From contig OZ246894.1 in the NCBI GenBank assembly GCA_965231925.1, positions 930,001-994,000 on the forward strand: a stretch of DNA of 64,000 nucleotides, given 5' to 3'. The first letter of the stretch is position 1. Each line of letters opens with the position of its first letter. This stretch comes from Poriferisodalis sp965231925. GTDB taxonomy: Bacteria; Actinomycetota; Acidimicrobiia; Acidimicrobiales; Poriferisodalaceae. A program made the translations under genes and the position numbers. A model generated the notes under the pieces. It was given only the letters and a program-made list of their open reading frames with translations, made no database searches and was not told where the DNA came from. Positions 1 through 8,793 of the stretch are shown piece after piece.

Positions 1-925
1 TGCGGGTTGGGATGCCGTCCCGCTCCAGCCCGATCCCGGCAGACCGCTGTCGGTCGAGGTCACTGGACCGTCGGGCACTGCAACGCTGCCTGCCGCAATG
101 CGCGTTGCGAGTGCCCAGCATCGCGAACTCGCCGGCCTGCTCGACCACAAGCAGCAAGATGCACTGCGCGAACTCCTGCAAGGCCTGATCGCCAAGGAAA
201 TCGCAGAGAAGATGCACGGCGCAGGGCATCTGATCGAGCTGACGAACGAACGGCTCCGTTCGGTTGCCACCGCGCACCGAGTGGGCGTGCGGCTGCGTTG
301 GCGACGCTCGCCCGAGCTCGACACCGCGACGAAGCGCATGGTGGAGTTGCTCGCCAAGCCGCCCGATCTGCGTACGCCCGACGAGATTGCCGAAGTTCGC
401 GAGGCGCTGTCGCAACGGCTCGACGCAGCCCGTGCCGAGGAGCCTGACGTGCCTTACCGCCAGCTCATTGCAGAGACGCTCGACTACAAGACGTGGCACG
501 AACTTGCCGTGATGGTGACGCGCCCCGAAGCTCCCGAGGGACGGCTCAGCCGCCGGACGCCGCTGTCGGAAGGCGAGAAGAAGCTCGTGACGTACTTGCC
601 GCTGTTCGTGGCGGTGGCCGCGTCCTACGACGCTCTGGCTGAATCACGCGCTCAGGCGGGTGCTGGCGAAGAGGGAATCGCACGCTTCGTGCTGCTCGAC
701 GATGCCTTCGCCAAGGTCTCTGCAGACAATCACGCCGGTCTGTTCGGACTGCTCGTGTCGTTGGATCTCGACTTCATCGCCACCAGCGAACGATTGTGGG
801 GCGACCATCGCACGGTGCCCGAGCTGTCCATCGTCGAGATCGTGCGCGACGCCGGCCTGAAGTCGATTCTGCTCGATCGCTATAGCTGGCAGGGCGACAC
901 GCTCGAACGCGTCGTCACGTCATGA
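1..925 (+). CDS. jetC: Wadjet type II JetC, SMC/SbcC-like ATPase, 3' part only
   Basis: The frame is open from the window edge to a TGA at 923-925, giving the last 307 residues of a protein whose start lies upstream. The segment has an ABC/SMC signature (LSEGEKKLVTYLPLF, about nt 565-610) and a Walker B (FVLLDDAF, about nt 688-711), followed by LDLDFIATSERLWG, the head-domain pattern of TIGR02680-type SbcC-like ATPases. In Wadjet, JetC is the SMC-like motor that loads on and extrudes circular plasmid DNA. The TGA overlaps the ATG of jetA (ATGA), so the two are translationally coupled. The family call rests on these motifs and on the three downstream partners. The N-terminal P-loop and the coiled coils are outside the window, so integrity of the whole gene cannot be judged. 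Confidence 0.9.
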   Translation, partial: AGWDAVPLQPDPGRPLSVEVTGPSGTATLPAAMRVASAQHRELAGLLDHKQQDALRELLQGLIAKEIAEKMHGAGHLIELTNERLRSVATAHRVGVRLRWRRSPELDTATKRMVELLAKPPDLRTPDEIAEVREALSQRLDAARAEEPDVPYRQLIAETLDYKTWHELAVMVTRPEAPEGRLSRRTPLSEGEKKLVTYLPLFVAVAASYDALAESRAQAGAGEEGIARFVLLDDAFAKVSADNHAGLFGLLVSLDLDFIATSERLWGDHRTVPELSIVEIVRDAGLKSILLDRYSWQGDTLERVVTS

Positions 926-2547
926 GCGAGGATGCCGCGGTGTCGAGCGAGGTGGCGTCGGCGGCCGGGAGCGAGCCTGACGCGCAGCGCGTCCGTCATC
1001 TGTTCCGATGCCTCGGCGGCGAGGAATGGGCTGAGTACCGCGCCATTCTGGCTGTCTTCGCGGACACCTTCTTCACCGAGTTCAGTCCCGAAGAGGTACA
1101 AGCCCGCCTGGAGGGCGTGCGTCTGAGCGCCGAGGTGGTGCGGGACCGTCTCGACAGCCTGAGGCGCTGGGGCAATTTGACGGTGTCCACCGATGCAGGC
1201 AATCCGACCAGCTTGGAGGACTACAACCGCAGGCGCCATCGTTACCTCATCACCCCTGCAGGCCAGCAGGTCTTCGATCTCACCGAACGCATGCTCGCGA
1301 CCATCGACGAGGTCGCTGATCCCCAGGCAGGCCGGCTCAGCGACCTGAAGGGCCACCTGCAGCTGCTCGCAGATCACGCCAAGGACGGGTACCGCGACTT
1401 GGGCATCGAGGGCACCACCACTGCAGTGCGCGCTGTGTTCGACATCCACGAGCGATTCGCCGAGGAGCTGACCGGGTTCTTCAGGCAGCTCGCCCAATGG
1501 CAGAGCCGCTACGACCTCGACGCCGACGAGGTGCAATTGCTCGCCGGTGTCATCGTCGGCTACGTCAGCGAGCAGCTCGCCCAGATCGAGCGACTGCAGC
1601 AACCGATCTCGCGCTGCTTGGAGCAGATCATGCCGCACTTCGACGCACTGCTCCCGTCGATAGACGCGGGCCTTGCGGAGCGTGTCGACGAAGCCGGCCT
1701 CGCCGACATGTTCTCGGCACGTCGCCTTCGCGGTTCGGAACGAGACGACTGGCATTTGCTGAGCCGCTGGTTCTTCAATGCGCCGGCGCGTCCATCCCGT
1801 CTGAGCCAGCTCACCGATCAAGCCCTCGCGGCAGTGCGAACACTTACCTCCAACCTCAGCCGGCTTTCGCGCCTGGGCACAGCGACGACGTCGCGACGCG
1901 CTGACTTCCTGCGGCTAGCGATGTTCTTCGAAGCAGCAACGACACCGCAAGAGGCACACGAGGTCGCTTCCGCGGCGCTTGGGCTCGGGTCATGCCGCCA
2001 CGCGGGAACGCTCGCCGCCGACGCCGACGATCCCGCGCCCACCACCACACCGTGGGCGAGCGCACCACGGGCGCAGGTGCCGATCTCGTTGCGCGAACGC
2101 GGGGGGCGGCCCACGCCGGGGAAAACAACGCCCTTGCGCGATCGCAGCAGCGAGCACCGGATCATCCGGGAGCGACTCGACGCCGAGCGCGTCGAGCGGC
2201 AAGCGACGGCGCGCGAATTGCTCTCGGGGGCCGATGCCGCGGGCCGGATCGACGGTACGAGGCTGTCGGCTGCTGCATTCGGCTTGTTGCGGGAACTCAT
2301 CGGCCTGTGCGGGCACCAAGCGCCCGGCAGCACGGGCGTTCGAGTGGCGGAGTCCGCGGGCGTGTGCTGCGAGCTGCGACGCGACGAGGATGCGTGCACG
2401 ACGGTCAGTTGCCCCGAAGGACGGCTCCGACTGCATGGCCTGACGATCTCTGTAGCGGACGCCTCCGGTGGGCGTCGAGTCTCGGAGTCCGCGCTGGCAA
2501 CGGCGCCGGCGATCACATCTGCCGAGCCAACCGAGACGGCCGCATGA
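922..2547 (+). CDS. jetA: Wadjet type II JetA (DUF2397/TIGR02677 family)
   Basis: This 541-residue protein is predicted to be the kleisin-like subunit that bridges the SMC heads in a type II Wadjet anti-plasmid complex. It starts near MSEDAAVSS with VRHLFRCLGGEEWAEYRAIL, and has an early winged-helix-like segment (about residues 55-115, with GNLTVSTDAGN and RRRHRYLITPAGQQVF) followed by a long helical middle. That layout and length fit the TIGR02677 family. The start ATG overlaps the jetC stop, and the TGA at 2545-2547 overlaps the ATG of jetB, so it sits mid-operon. A C-terminal stretch (about residues 440-535) carries Cys and His residues. No catalytic motif is expected. Identification is from family pattern plus operon context. 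Confidence 0.88.
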   Translation: MSEDAAVSSEVASAAGSEPDAQRVRHLFRCLGGEEWAEYRAILAVFADTFFTEFSPEEVQARLEGVRLSAEVVRDRLDSLRRWGNLTVSTDAGNPTSLEDYNRRRHRYLITPAGQQVFDLTERMLATIDEVADPQAGRLSDLKGHLQLLADHAKDGYRDLGIEGTTTAVRAVFDIHERFAEELTGFFRQLAQWQSRYDLDADEVQLLAGVIVGYVSEQLAQIERLQQPISRCLEQIMPHFDALLPSIDAGLAERVDEAGLADMFSARRLRGSERDDWHLLSRWFFNAPARPSRLSQLTDQALAAVRTLTSNLSRLSRLGTATTSRRADFLRLAMFFEAATTPQEAHEVASAALGLGSCRHAGTLAADADDPAPTTTPWASAPRAQVPISLRERGGRPTPGKTTPLRDRSSEHRIIRERLDAERVERQATARELLSGADAAGRIDGTRLSAAAFGLLRELIGLCGHQAPGSTGVRVAESAGVCCELRRDEDACTTVSCPEGRLRLHGLTISVADASGGRRVSESALATAPAITSAEPTETAA

Positions 2548-3662
2548 GGCCCTCCTCCGATGCCGACGAGTTCGCAGCGGACCTCCGCGAGGCAGCGCGG
2601 CACCTCGTTGTGCGTCCGCTGATTGCGGCCGAACGGTTCCCCGATGCGTTCGTTCTGATACGGCGTCACCGCCAGCAACTCGACCAATGGTTCACTCAGC
2701 GCTTCGGCTACCGGCTGCAGGTGACCGCCGACACCGCACGGCTGTCCAAGACGACGGTGGTTGTACGACATCGACCACTGCGCACAGCAACTGCGCAACG
2801 GCGCCCGTTCGGCATCTCGGAGTACCTGATGCTGGCGCTTGTTCTGGCTGCTGTGGTGTCAGGTCCCAGCGTGATCAGCCTGCGCGATCTGGTGCAAGAG
2901 CTTCAGGGCGCTGCCGCTGAGGCGGGTGTGACTATCGGGAGCGAGCCGTCGGACCGGCGGGCACTCGTGACGGCGTTGCGCTGGATGATCGCCCACGGTC
3001 TCGCAACCGAGCTTCATGAACGCATTGACGAGTACGCACATGACGCCGAAGCCGACGCGGTGCTGGCGATTCGACCCGACCGGGTGGCGATGCTGCCGCT
3101 GCCGGTCTTGGCTCGCGCCCAGACTGCCGAGCAGTTGTTCGAGCGTTCGGACAGCCGCAATACGGCCCGAGCTTGGATGCGTGCCCGGATTCTTGAAGAA
3201 CCCGTCGTTTACCGCGGAGACTTCGACGCCGACGAGTGGACGGAGCTGCGGCGGCGCCTCGGCGAGGAGTCCGGCTACTTCGACGAGATGTTCGGGCTGC
3301 ACATCGAGGCTCGTGCCGAGGGTGTCATGGCCGTCGATCCCGTCGGCGAGCTCACCGATGTGCGGTTCCCGCAGACCGGCACCGTCGGCCACGCGGCATT
3401 GCTGCTCGCCGACCGGCTGTCTCAGCACGGGGATGCGCCGGTGGACCGTGACGTCGTGGTCGGAATCGTCGCAGATCTGGCTGCCGAGCATCGCTCGTAC
3501 TGGTCGCAGCTTGCCGACAGTCCTGAACGCTTGGCTGACGAAGCTCTCGAATTGCTCGCCGACCACCGGCTGGTCGATCTGGTCGACGACGAGGTCGTCG
3601 TGTTGCCGGCTGCGGCGCGCTACGTCCTGGACGTCTCACATGAAGCGGTGTCGATGCTGTGA
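2544..3662 (+). CDS. jetB: Wadjet type II JetB (DUF2398/TIGR02678 family)
   Basis: A 372-residue protein, the predicted KITE-like (MukE-like) partner of JetA and JetC. The start at 2544 is chosen because its ATG overlaps the jetA stop (ATGA). The open frame extends much further upstream, but that part is antisense-style shadow inside jetA. Family hallmarks are an N-terminal block (AARHLVVRPLIAAERFPDAF), the FGYRLQV segment, and a middle PFGISEYLMLALVLAAV segment preceding a winged-helix-like region. The stop TGA at 3660-3662 overlaps a GTG that starts jetD. No enzyme activity is expected. Confidence 0.88.
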   Translation: MRPSSDADEFAADLREAARHLVVRPLIAAERFPDAFVLIRRHRQQLDQWFTQRFGYRLQVTADTARLSKTTVVVRHRPLRTATAQRRPFGISEYLMLALVLAAVVSGPSVISLRDLVQELQGAAAEAGVTIGSEPSDRRALVTALRWMIAHGLATELHERIDEYAHDAEADAVLAIRPDRVAMLPLPVLARAQTAEQLFERSDSRNTARAWMRARILEEPVVYRGDFDADEWTELRRRLGEESGYFDEMFGLHIEARAEGVMAVDPVGELTDVRFPQTGTVGHAALLLADRLSQHGDAPVDRDVVVGIVADLAAEHRSYWSQLADSPERLADEALELLADHRLVDLVDDEVVVLPAAARYVLDVSHEAVSML

Positions 3663-5056
3663 GCGAGCAGCCGACACCCGAAGCTGGGGGTGCCGACGGC
3701 ATCACCTCTGCGGTCGCGGCTCTTGATGCTGCGAGCGAGCAGGTCATCGCGGAGTCCGATGATCTTGGCGGTCTGCAGGCGGCAGATGCCGGCGTCGAAT
3801 CAGTCGGTCAGCGGACGATTCCGGCGTCGTTGGCGGACCGGGGTCTGACTGCGCTGTGGGACGCGCTTCGCCAGCGGCTTGACCGCGGTAACGGCGTCAT
3901 GCCAGCCACGATGCAGATGCCCGTCATCGAGCCGCGCTGCGAGCCGGCAGTGGCAGCGCTCATCGGCCGCTCGCCGACATCGCGGCTCAATGTCGCGGAA
4001 CTCGAAGCAGGCTTGGTCCGACTGGGAATCGGCCACGATCTCGACTCGGCTTTGACGCTTCTCGGCAGCCCGGCCGATCCCGCCAAGCGCAAGAAGCGAG
4101 AGTCCAGAGAACGAGCGCGGCAGGCCCGGCGCGCATTGGAGCGGGCAGTGGAGTCGTGGCCGGAAGCGTGGGCCGCCGACTGGCGCCAGGACCTGCTCAG
4201 TTCCGGGTTGCTCAACGGTCTCGATACCAGCGAAGTCACGGCTCTGGCGGGCAATGTGCGCAGGCTCCTCGACGCTCAAGCGAATCAGCGGACCCAGGAA
4301 ATCTCGCGCACCGAATTGGCGGCGCAGCTGTTCGGCTCGGCCCACGCGCTCGACCGGCACACGAAACTTGCTGCGGCTGTCGAGCGTGCACTCAGATATG
4401 CGGTCGGACTCGACGACAGCACCGCCGAGAGTCGGGCAGTGTGGTCGGCGGCAGGAATCGCTGCGGACTCGGTCTCTGCACCAGCGCTCACCTGGGGCTT
4501 GCGCCCGCTGGGTGCGTCGCCGCTGACAGCGATGCTTGGCGCCGCTGCCGATGCGGGCCTGCCGATGCACGTGAGCCTGCGAGCATTGCGAGAGCACCGG
4601 ATCGAGGTTGCGTCGTGCACACCAATCCTGGTCGTGGAGAACCCCAGCGTCATCGAGCGCGCCGCGGACGTGTCAGCGGCCTTCGGCCTCGTGTGCACCA
4701 ACGGCAACCCGACGTCCGCGGTGACTGAACTCGTCGGCCACCTCGCCGCAAGCGGCGCCGATCTGCGATACCACGGCGATTTCGACGCAGCGGGAATCGC
4801 CATCTGCCGACGCATGCGCGACCGCGGCTGCACGCCGTGGATGATGGAGGCCGCTGACTACCGCAAAGCCGTGCGGCGCGCCACGGCGCAGGGTGTCCCG
4901 TTGCCGAGCGACAGCGCAACCGCAGGGCCGACCCCGTGGGACCCTGCGCTCGAGGCCGAGTTCGACCGTCGCCGCAGCATCGTGCACGAGGAGTTCGTGG
5001 CCGTCGAGTTCCTGCATGCATTCAGTTCGCACGCCGCAGCACAGCTTCGCCGCTGA
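3659..5056 (+). CDS. jetD: Wadjet type II JetD, Toprim-like nuclease subunit (TIGR02679, DUF2399)
   Basis: A 465-residue protein, the predicted nuclease of the Wadjet complex that cleaves the extruded plasmid. The C-terminal half carries a Toprim-type core: a Glu in TPILVVENPSVI (about residue 326), then YHGDFDAAGIAICRRM (about residues 371-386), which supplies the acidic metal-binding residues typical of DUF2399. The N-terminal half is helical and fits the DUF3323 partner domain. The start is a GTG overlapping the jetB stop (GTGA). It is the last gene of the operon. A short hairpin (TGCTGC/GCAGCA, near 5102-5118) lies just downstream. Confidence 0.9.
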   Translation: MSEQPTPEAGGADGITSAVAALDAASEQVIAESDDLGGLQAADAGVESVGQRTIPASLADRGLTALWDALRQRLDRGNGVMPATMQMPVIEPRCEPAVAALIGRSPTSRLNVAELEAGLVRLGIGHDLDSALTLLGSPADPAKRKKRESRERARQARRALERAVESWPEAWAADWRQDLLSSGLLNGLDTSEVTALAGNVRRLLDAQANQRTQEISRTELAAQLFGSAHALDRHTKLAAAVERALRYAVGLDDSTAESRAVWSAAGIAADSVSAPALTWGLRPLGASPLTAMLGAAADAGLPMHVSLRALREHRIEVASCTPILVVENPSVIERAADVSAAFGLVCTNGNPTSAVTELVGHLAASGADLRYHGDFDAAGIAICRRMRDRGCTPWMMEAADYRKAVRRATAQGVPLPSDSATAGPTPWDPALEAEFDRRRSIVHEEFVAVEFLHAFSSHAAAQLRR

Positions 5057-5332
5057 ACAATCGAAATTCGCTGGTGGGCCGTGCCCGGCGTCGCGAACAA
5101 GGACTGCTGCGACTTGCAGCAATCCAAGTCTGCGACCAAGCAGGGCTTGAGATCTACTGAGCGAACTTGATTCCGTCTCAAGCGCAAACGTATCACTAGA
5201 TGGCTGGCAGAATCTATATTAGATATAGGGCGAAATCACCATTAGAGGTACGGCGCGTCCATCGCTCACGGCGTCGGTGGCGCGCCGTCGTGGTCAGCGC
5301 CGCGGCACCGACGGATTGGGAGGGGATTGCTC
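5057..5332. other. intergenic region between jetD and the DUF4143 ATPase
   Basis: About 276 bases without a convincing gene. It holds a short hairpin after jetD and an AT-rich stretch unlike its GC-rich surroundings at about 5205-5230, which contains the CTATAT-TAG-ATATAG dyad listed separately. A good Shine-Dalgarno stretch (GGGAGGGG, 5318-5325) sits before the next start. Confidence 0.6.
5214..5228. promoter_or_regulatory. perfect dyad CTATAT-TAG-ATATAG, candidate operator/promoter of the DUF4143 ATPase
   Basis: A perfect 6-bp inverted repeat with a 3-nt centre inside an AT-rich island about 105 bases before the ATPase start. Its AT content makes it the obvious promoter or operator candidate in this interval. 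The function is inference. Confidence 0.4.
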
Positions 5333-6616
5333 GTGGACGACTCAGGCATCGTCAGTCGGCGAATCGAGCCGGTGCTGCGCTCGTACTTGCGGACGTTCCG
5401 CGTCACTGCATTGCTGGGGCCGCGCCAGTCGGGCAAGACGACGCTGGCCAAGCAGCTCGCCAATGCGGGAGTGTTCCTGAGTCTCGACAATCCCGACATG
5501 GCCCAAGCGGCCCTCGATGACCCCGTGGGATTCGTTCGAGACCGTCGGCGGCCCACGGTGATCGACGAGGTGCAGCGCGGCGGTGATGACTTGGTGCGTG
5601 CCGTCAAGCTCGTCGTCGACGATGAACGGACTCCTGGCTCGTTCTTGTTGACGGGCTCGACCAATCTTCTCACCGTTCCCGACCTCAGCGAGTCCCTGGC
5701 GGGGCGCATGGGCATCGTCGAGTTGGCTCCGTTCTCCGAGGCTGAAGCGATGGGTGCTGACTCGCCCGGTTTGATGGCTTGGCTCATCGATCACGAGTCG
5801 AAGGGGTTCGTGGCGACTCGATTCGAGGAATTGATGGCGCAGCAATACTCGCCGGTTTCGCGTCGGGAGTACACCGAGCGCATATGTTCAGGCGGCTACC
5901 CGGAGGCTCAGCTGCTCGGCGCAGTCGAGCGTGGGGTGTTTCTGCGCTCGCTGCTCACCACGATCGTGTCGCGAGACGTCCGGGAGTTCTCAGGCGCACG
6001 CCGGATTCTGGAGCTGCCCAGAATCGCAGAGGCGCTTGCGGCGCGCACCGCAGGCGAACTCGTCATCGAAGATGTGCATCGGGACACAGCATTCGGCAGC
6101 TCGCAGACCACGGCCGACTACGTCGGCTACTTGGAGATGGTGTATCTGACGGTATTGCTTCCGGCGTGGTCGACGAGCGCAGCAACCCGTGTCAAGCGGC
6201 GTTCGAGACTGCACATGGCTGACTCCGGGTTGGCCGCGACGTTGTTAGGTGTGACTCCCGACTCGCTGTGCGACCCCGCAGAGGCGCTGCGCGGACCGCT
6301 GTACGAGACGTTCGTCGCCAACGAGATCCGCAAGCAGTTGTCGTTCGGGGGCTCGGGAGCGACGCTGCATCACTTCCGGGATCGTCGCCAGCGAGAAGTG
6401 GACCTGATTGTTCGACTGGCCAACGGAAGGCTCATCTGCATCGAGGTCACCGCTGCGATGCGCGCGCACGGCCGCAAGGCAGAAACGCTCGGCTGGCTCC
6501 GCGACACCATCGGCGACCGGTTCGAACTCGGCATTGTGCTCTACACCGGCGAGCAACCTCTGCGTCTCGGGCCCCGCATCGTGGCTCTGCCGATCTCGTA
6601 CCTGTGGCAGATGTGA
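5333..6616 (+). CDS. AAA family ATPase with C-terminal DUF4143
   Basis: A 427-residue ATPase of the AAA_14/DUF4143 class. A Walker A (LLGPRQSGKTTLAKQL, about residues 25-40), a Walker B (RPTVIDEVQ, about 71-79) and a sensor-1 segment (FLLTGSTN) make up the N-terminal ATPase. DUF4143 follows (about 170-350), ending in a nuclease-like stretch (REVDLIVRLANGRLICIEVT). The biological role of these proteins is poorly known. They are common in accessory islands and are often linked to toxin-antitoxin or defence loci. The GTG at 5333 is preferred over the TTG at 5327 because the GGGAGGGG ribosome-binding site ends 7 bases before it. It is complete, unlike the other two ATPase loci downstream. Confidence 0.85.
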   Translation: MDDSGIVSRRIEPVLRSYLRTFRVTALLGPRQSGKTTLAKQLANAGVFLSLDNPDMAQAALDDPVGFVRDRRRPTVIDEVQRGGDDLVRAVKLVVDDERTPGSFLLTGSTNLLTVPDLSESLAGRMGIVELAPFSEAEAMGADSPGLMAWLIDHESKGFVATRFEELMAQQYSPVSRREYTERICSGGYPEAQLLGAVERGVFLRSLLTTIVSRDVREFSGARRILELPRIAEALAARTAGELVIEDVHRDTAFGSSQTTADYVGYLEMVYLTVLLPAWSTSAATRVKRRSRLHMADSGLAATLLGVTPDSLCDPAEALRGPLYETFVANEIRKQLSFGGSGATLHHFRDRRQREVDLIVRLANGRLICIEVTAAMRAHGRKAETLGWLRDTIGDRFELGIVLYTGEQPLRLGPRIVALPISYLWQM

Positions 6617-6649
6617 TCCGGGGCTCCAACGGTGGGTGCTCGAGCCGGT

Positions 6650-7029
6650 TCAGATGGCGAAGCGGCGTCGCAGCCAGTCGGCGAGGGGCGGGTCGATGAG
6701 GGCGAGCTGTTCGTGGCGGCGATGTCGTCGAGCACTCTGCGAACCGGTCCGGCTGCGCCAGCGAGGCCGCGGTCGGCGGCGGCGGCTACGTCGGCAATCG
6801 ATGTCCGTTCATAGAGGTCGATCCACACGGGCTGGTGCCCGACCGCTTCAAGGTCGGCTGCGACGCGCTTGAGCAGGCTCGTCTTGCCGTAGCGCCGGGG
6901 TCCGAGCAGAGCAGTCAGCCGCCGGTCTGTGATCCGCTGCGCAAGGTCGACGGCGAGCCGTTCGCGGCCGGTCACCTGTTCGGGCCGAAGCGGACCATGG
7001 TGAGGAAAGGGCGATCTCTCCATGCGCAC
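6650..7029 (-). pseudogene. internally deleted AAA ATPase, paralog of the intact gene at 14417-15514
   Basis: The 5' part (start GTG 7029 or ATG 7023) matches the intact ATPase through its Walker A (LLGPRRYGKTSLLKR) to VRRVLDDIA. It then jumps directly to sequence matching the last about 70 bases of that gene. The gap equals 718 bp of the intact copy (14484-15201). Both edges carry CGGCG, so the deletion probably arose through microhomology. Because 718 is not a multiple of three, the tail is read out of frame and runs on to about 6541. Walker B and sensor regions are missing, so no ATPase can be made. Nucleotide similarity to the intact copy is high on both sides of the break. Confidence 0.85.
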
Positions 7030-7051
7030 ATTATGCTCGCTGGCGACAAGT

Positions 7052-7080
7052 GTTTTTACTCGTTTAGGCCGAGTAAAAAC
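7052..7080. promoter_or_regulatory. perfect 11-bp inverted repeat (GTTTTTACTCG-N7-CGAGTAAAAAC), operator candidate
   Basis: The arms at 7052-7062 and 7070-7080 are exact reverse complements with a 7-nt spacer. The element lies 23 bases upstream of the start of the deleted ATPase. The equivalent place before the intact paralog (15537-15565) holds the same element with three mismatched positions. Placement and symmetry suggest a binding site for a dimeric regulator, possibly the encoded ATPase itself. That role is inference. Confidence 0.6.
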
Positions 7081-7231
7081 ACACGGAACAGCCAATGCCT
7101 CGCTTCCGCCGTCCGCACCCGACGCCGACGGGGCAATCGGCGTGCACCGGCTGGAACGGATGATCCTTGTCGGGGACGAGCGCTCGCTCACTGCAGGGCT
7201 CCACTGCGAACTGCGCTCGGCTGCGGATCGG

Positions 7232-7624
7232 TCAGACGACGTGAATCTCGAATTCGAGTGATCCGGTGAGCGTGCTCGGCCAGCCGCGGTCGGTTGTCAG
7301 CAATGCGTCGGCACGGTGGACGATCTCAGTCGCGATGACGAAGGCGTCGGGGAGCTTCACTGACCGATAGTCGGCGCGCAGACCGGCGGCGCAGCGCGCC
7401 GTTGCGACGTCAGCGTCGAGAGTTCCGATGATGCAGTGTGATGCCGTGATGCCGCGGGAAGCGGCTTCACGGCGCCACAGGCCGGCGCGTCGACCTTCTG
7501 ACACGCCCAGCGGCGCGAGCCGCAACGCACCGAGGAGCCGACGGGCGTGGTGTTCCTCGTCAGCTCTGAGACCGCGCCAGATCTCCTCGACTGACACAGC
7601 ACACACCCACGGCTCCGTTCCCAC
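7232..7624 (-). pseudogene. chimeric PIN-domain ORF, fused halves of two VapC-like toxins
   Basis: A 130-codon frame. Its last about 65 residues (LDADVATARC to EFEIHVV, with KLPDAFVIAT and DALLTTDRGW) match the C-terminus of the VapC at 15717-16148. Its N-terminal half (DEEHHARRLLGALRLAPLG to LWRREAASRGIT) matches the decayed PIN gene at 16582-16830. The first beta strand with the invariant PIN aspartate is missing, since the frame opens at MGTEPWVCAVSVEEIWRG. It therefore looks like a recombination product of two neighbouring toxin genes rather than a working RNase. No antitoxin is adjacent. Confidence 0.7.
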
Positions 7625-7671
7625 GCGCCGCAGACCGCGAACGCGACGGCAGCCCCGAACTGGACTCCGCG

Positions 7672-8793
7672 GTGCAATCGCTGGCCGACGCGGCTGCTCT
7701 GGAAGGGCTTGGTTCGGACTGGGACTGGCCGGTGGCGCTCGTATTGTGCGGCTCGGCGCTGTCGGTGATGTCCGGGCTGTTGAGCGGTGCGGCGCCGCTG
7801 CGGGGACGCGCCAGTCTCAACATGGCGCTGCTGCCGTTCGACTACCGCGTTGCACGTAGATTCTGGGGAGTCGACGACACGTCAACGGCGCTGCTGATCG
7901 ACGCAGTGGTCGGCGGCGTGCCGGGTCATCGAGACCTCGTGGAAGCCATCGATGTGCCCGCAGCCCCTGACGAATTCGGGACGTGGATGGCGGCGTCGGT
8001 GCTCAATCCGTCCCATGCGCTGTATTCCGAGGCCGAGGCGGTGCTGCGCGAAGACCCGCGTGTCACCGATACGGCTGTCTACTTCTCGCTGTTGCAGGCC
8101 ATTGCCGCAGGTCGTCGCACCACGGGTCAGATCGCGGCTGCAGTGGGGCGCTCGGCGGGCGACATCACGTATCACTTGGGGGTGATGACCGCAGCCGGCC
8201 TCGTCGAGCGGGCGGTGGACGTGCTGGGCGGTCGCCGCCCGGCGTACCGGATTGCGGACCCCATTGTGCGATTCCATCTAGCCGTCAGCCGGCATTTCCG
8301 AGCGCAGCTGGAGGAGCGGCGATTCGCGCAGGTGTGGGCAGCCTGCCAAGACGCGTTCCGGCCACGCGTCGTGGGGCCGCACTTCGAGGACATGTGTCGC
8401 GTGTGGGCACGCCGCTACGCCACCGCTGCAGACGTCGGCGTCGAGATCGGGCATGTGGGACGCCATTTGGCCAACGACGCCCGCCTGCGCGAGACCTTCG
8501 AGATCGACGTCGTGGTGTGCGCCCCAGGCGAGAGCGAAGCGTCCGGCCCTCGTGCGCAGCGAACCTTCCACGCCATCGGCGAGGCCAAGCTGTCCCGGCT
8601 CTCGACTGCCGACCTTGATCGCCTCGACCGTCTCGCGGTCCTCATCGAAGCCAACGGACGCGCCCGTGCGGCCTCGCACGTCAAGCGTCTGCTGTTCTCC
8701 GCGGCCGGCTTCGACCCCGCCTTGGGCGCAGCAGCAGCGTCACGCAGCGACGTGGAGCTCATCGGACTCGAGCGCCTGTACGGCAGCTATTGA
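7672..8793 (+). pseudogene. C-terminal remnant of a DUF234-type AAA ATPase
   Basis: A 373-codon frame. It begins at the sensor-1 region of an archaeal-type ATPase (VALVLCGSALSVMSGLLSG, then APLRGRA) and continues through a winged-helix part (TTGQIAAAVGRSAGDITYHLGVM) and a nuclease-like DUF234 domain (about residues 230-370, with FEIDVVVCAPG and AIGEAKLS). Walker A and Walker B are absent. Family-like residues can be read upstream to about 7640 and then stop where the chimeric PIN ORF begins on the other strand. That point is the likely recombination breakpoint. The surviving frame has no stop, so a truncated protein could still be made, but it cannot bind ATP in the usual way. Confidence 0.65.

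Noticed and set aside
880..1821. 313-codon minus-strand frame inside jetA
   Set aside because: Antisense shadow; jetA fits its family and is locked in the operon by overlaps.
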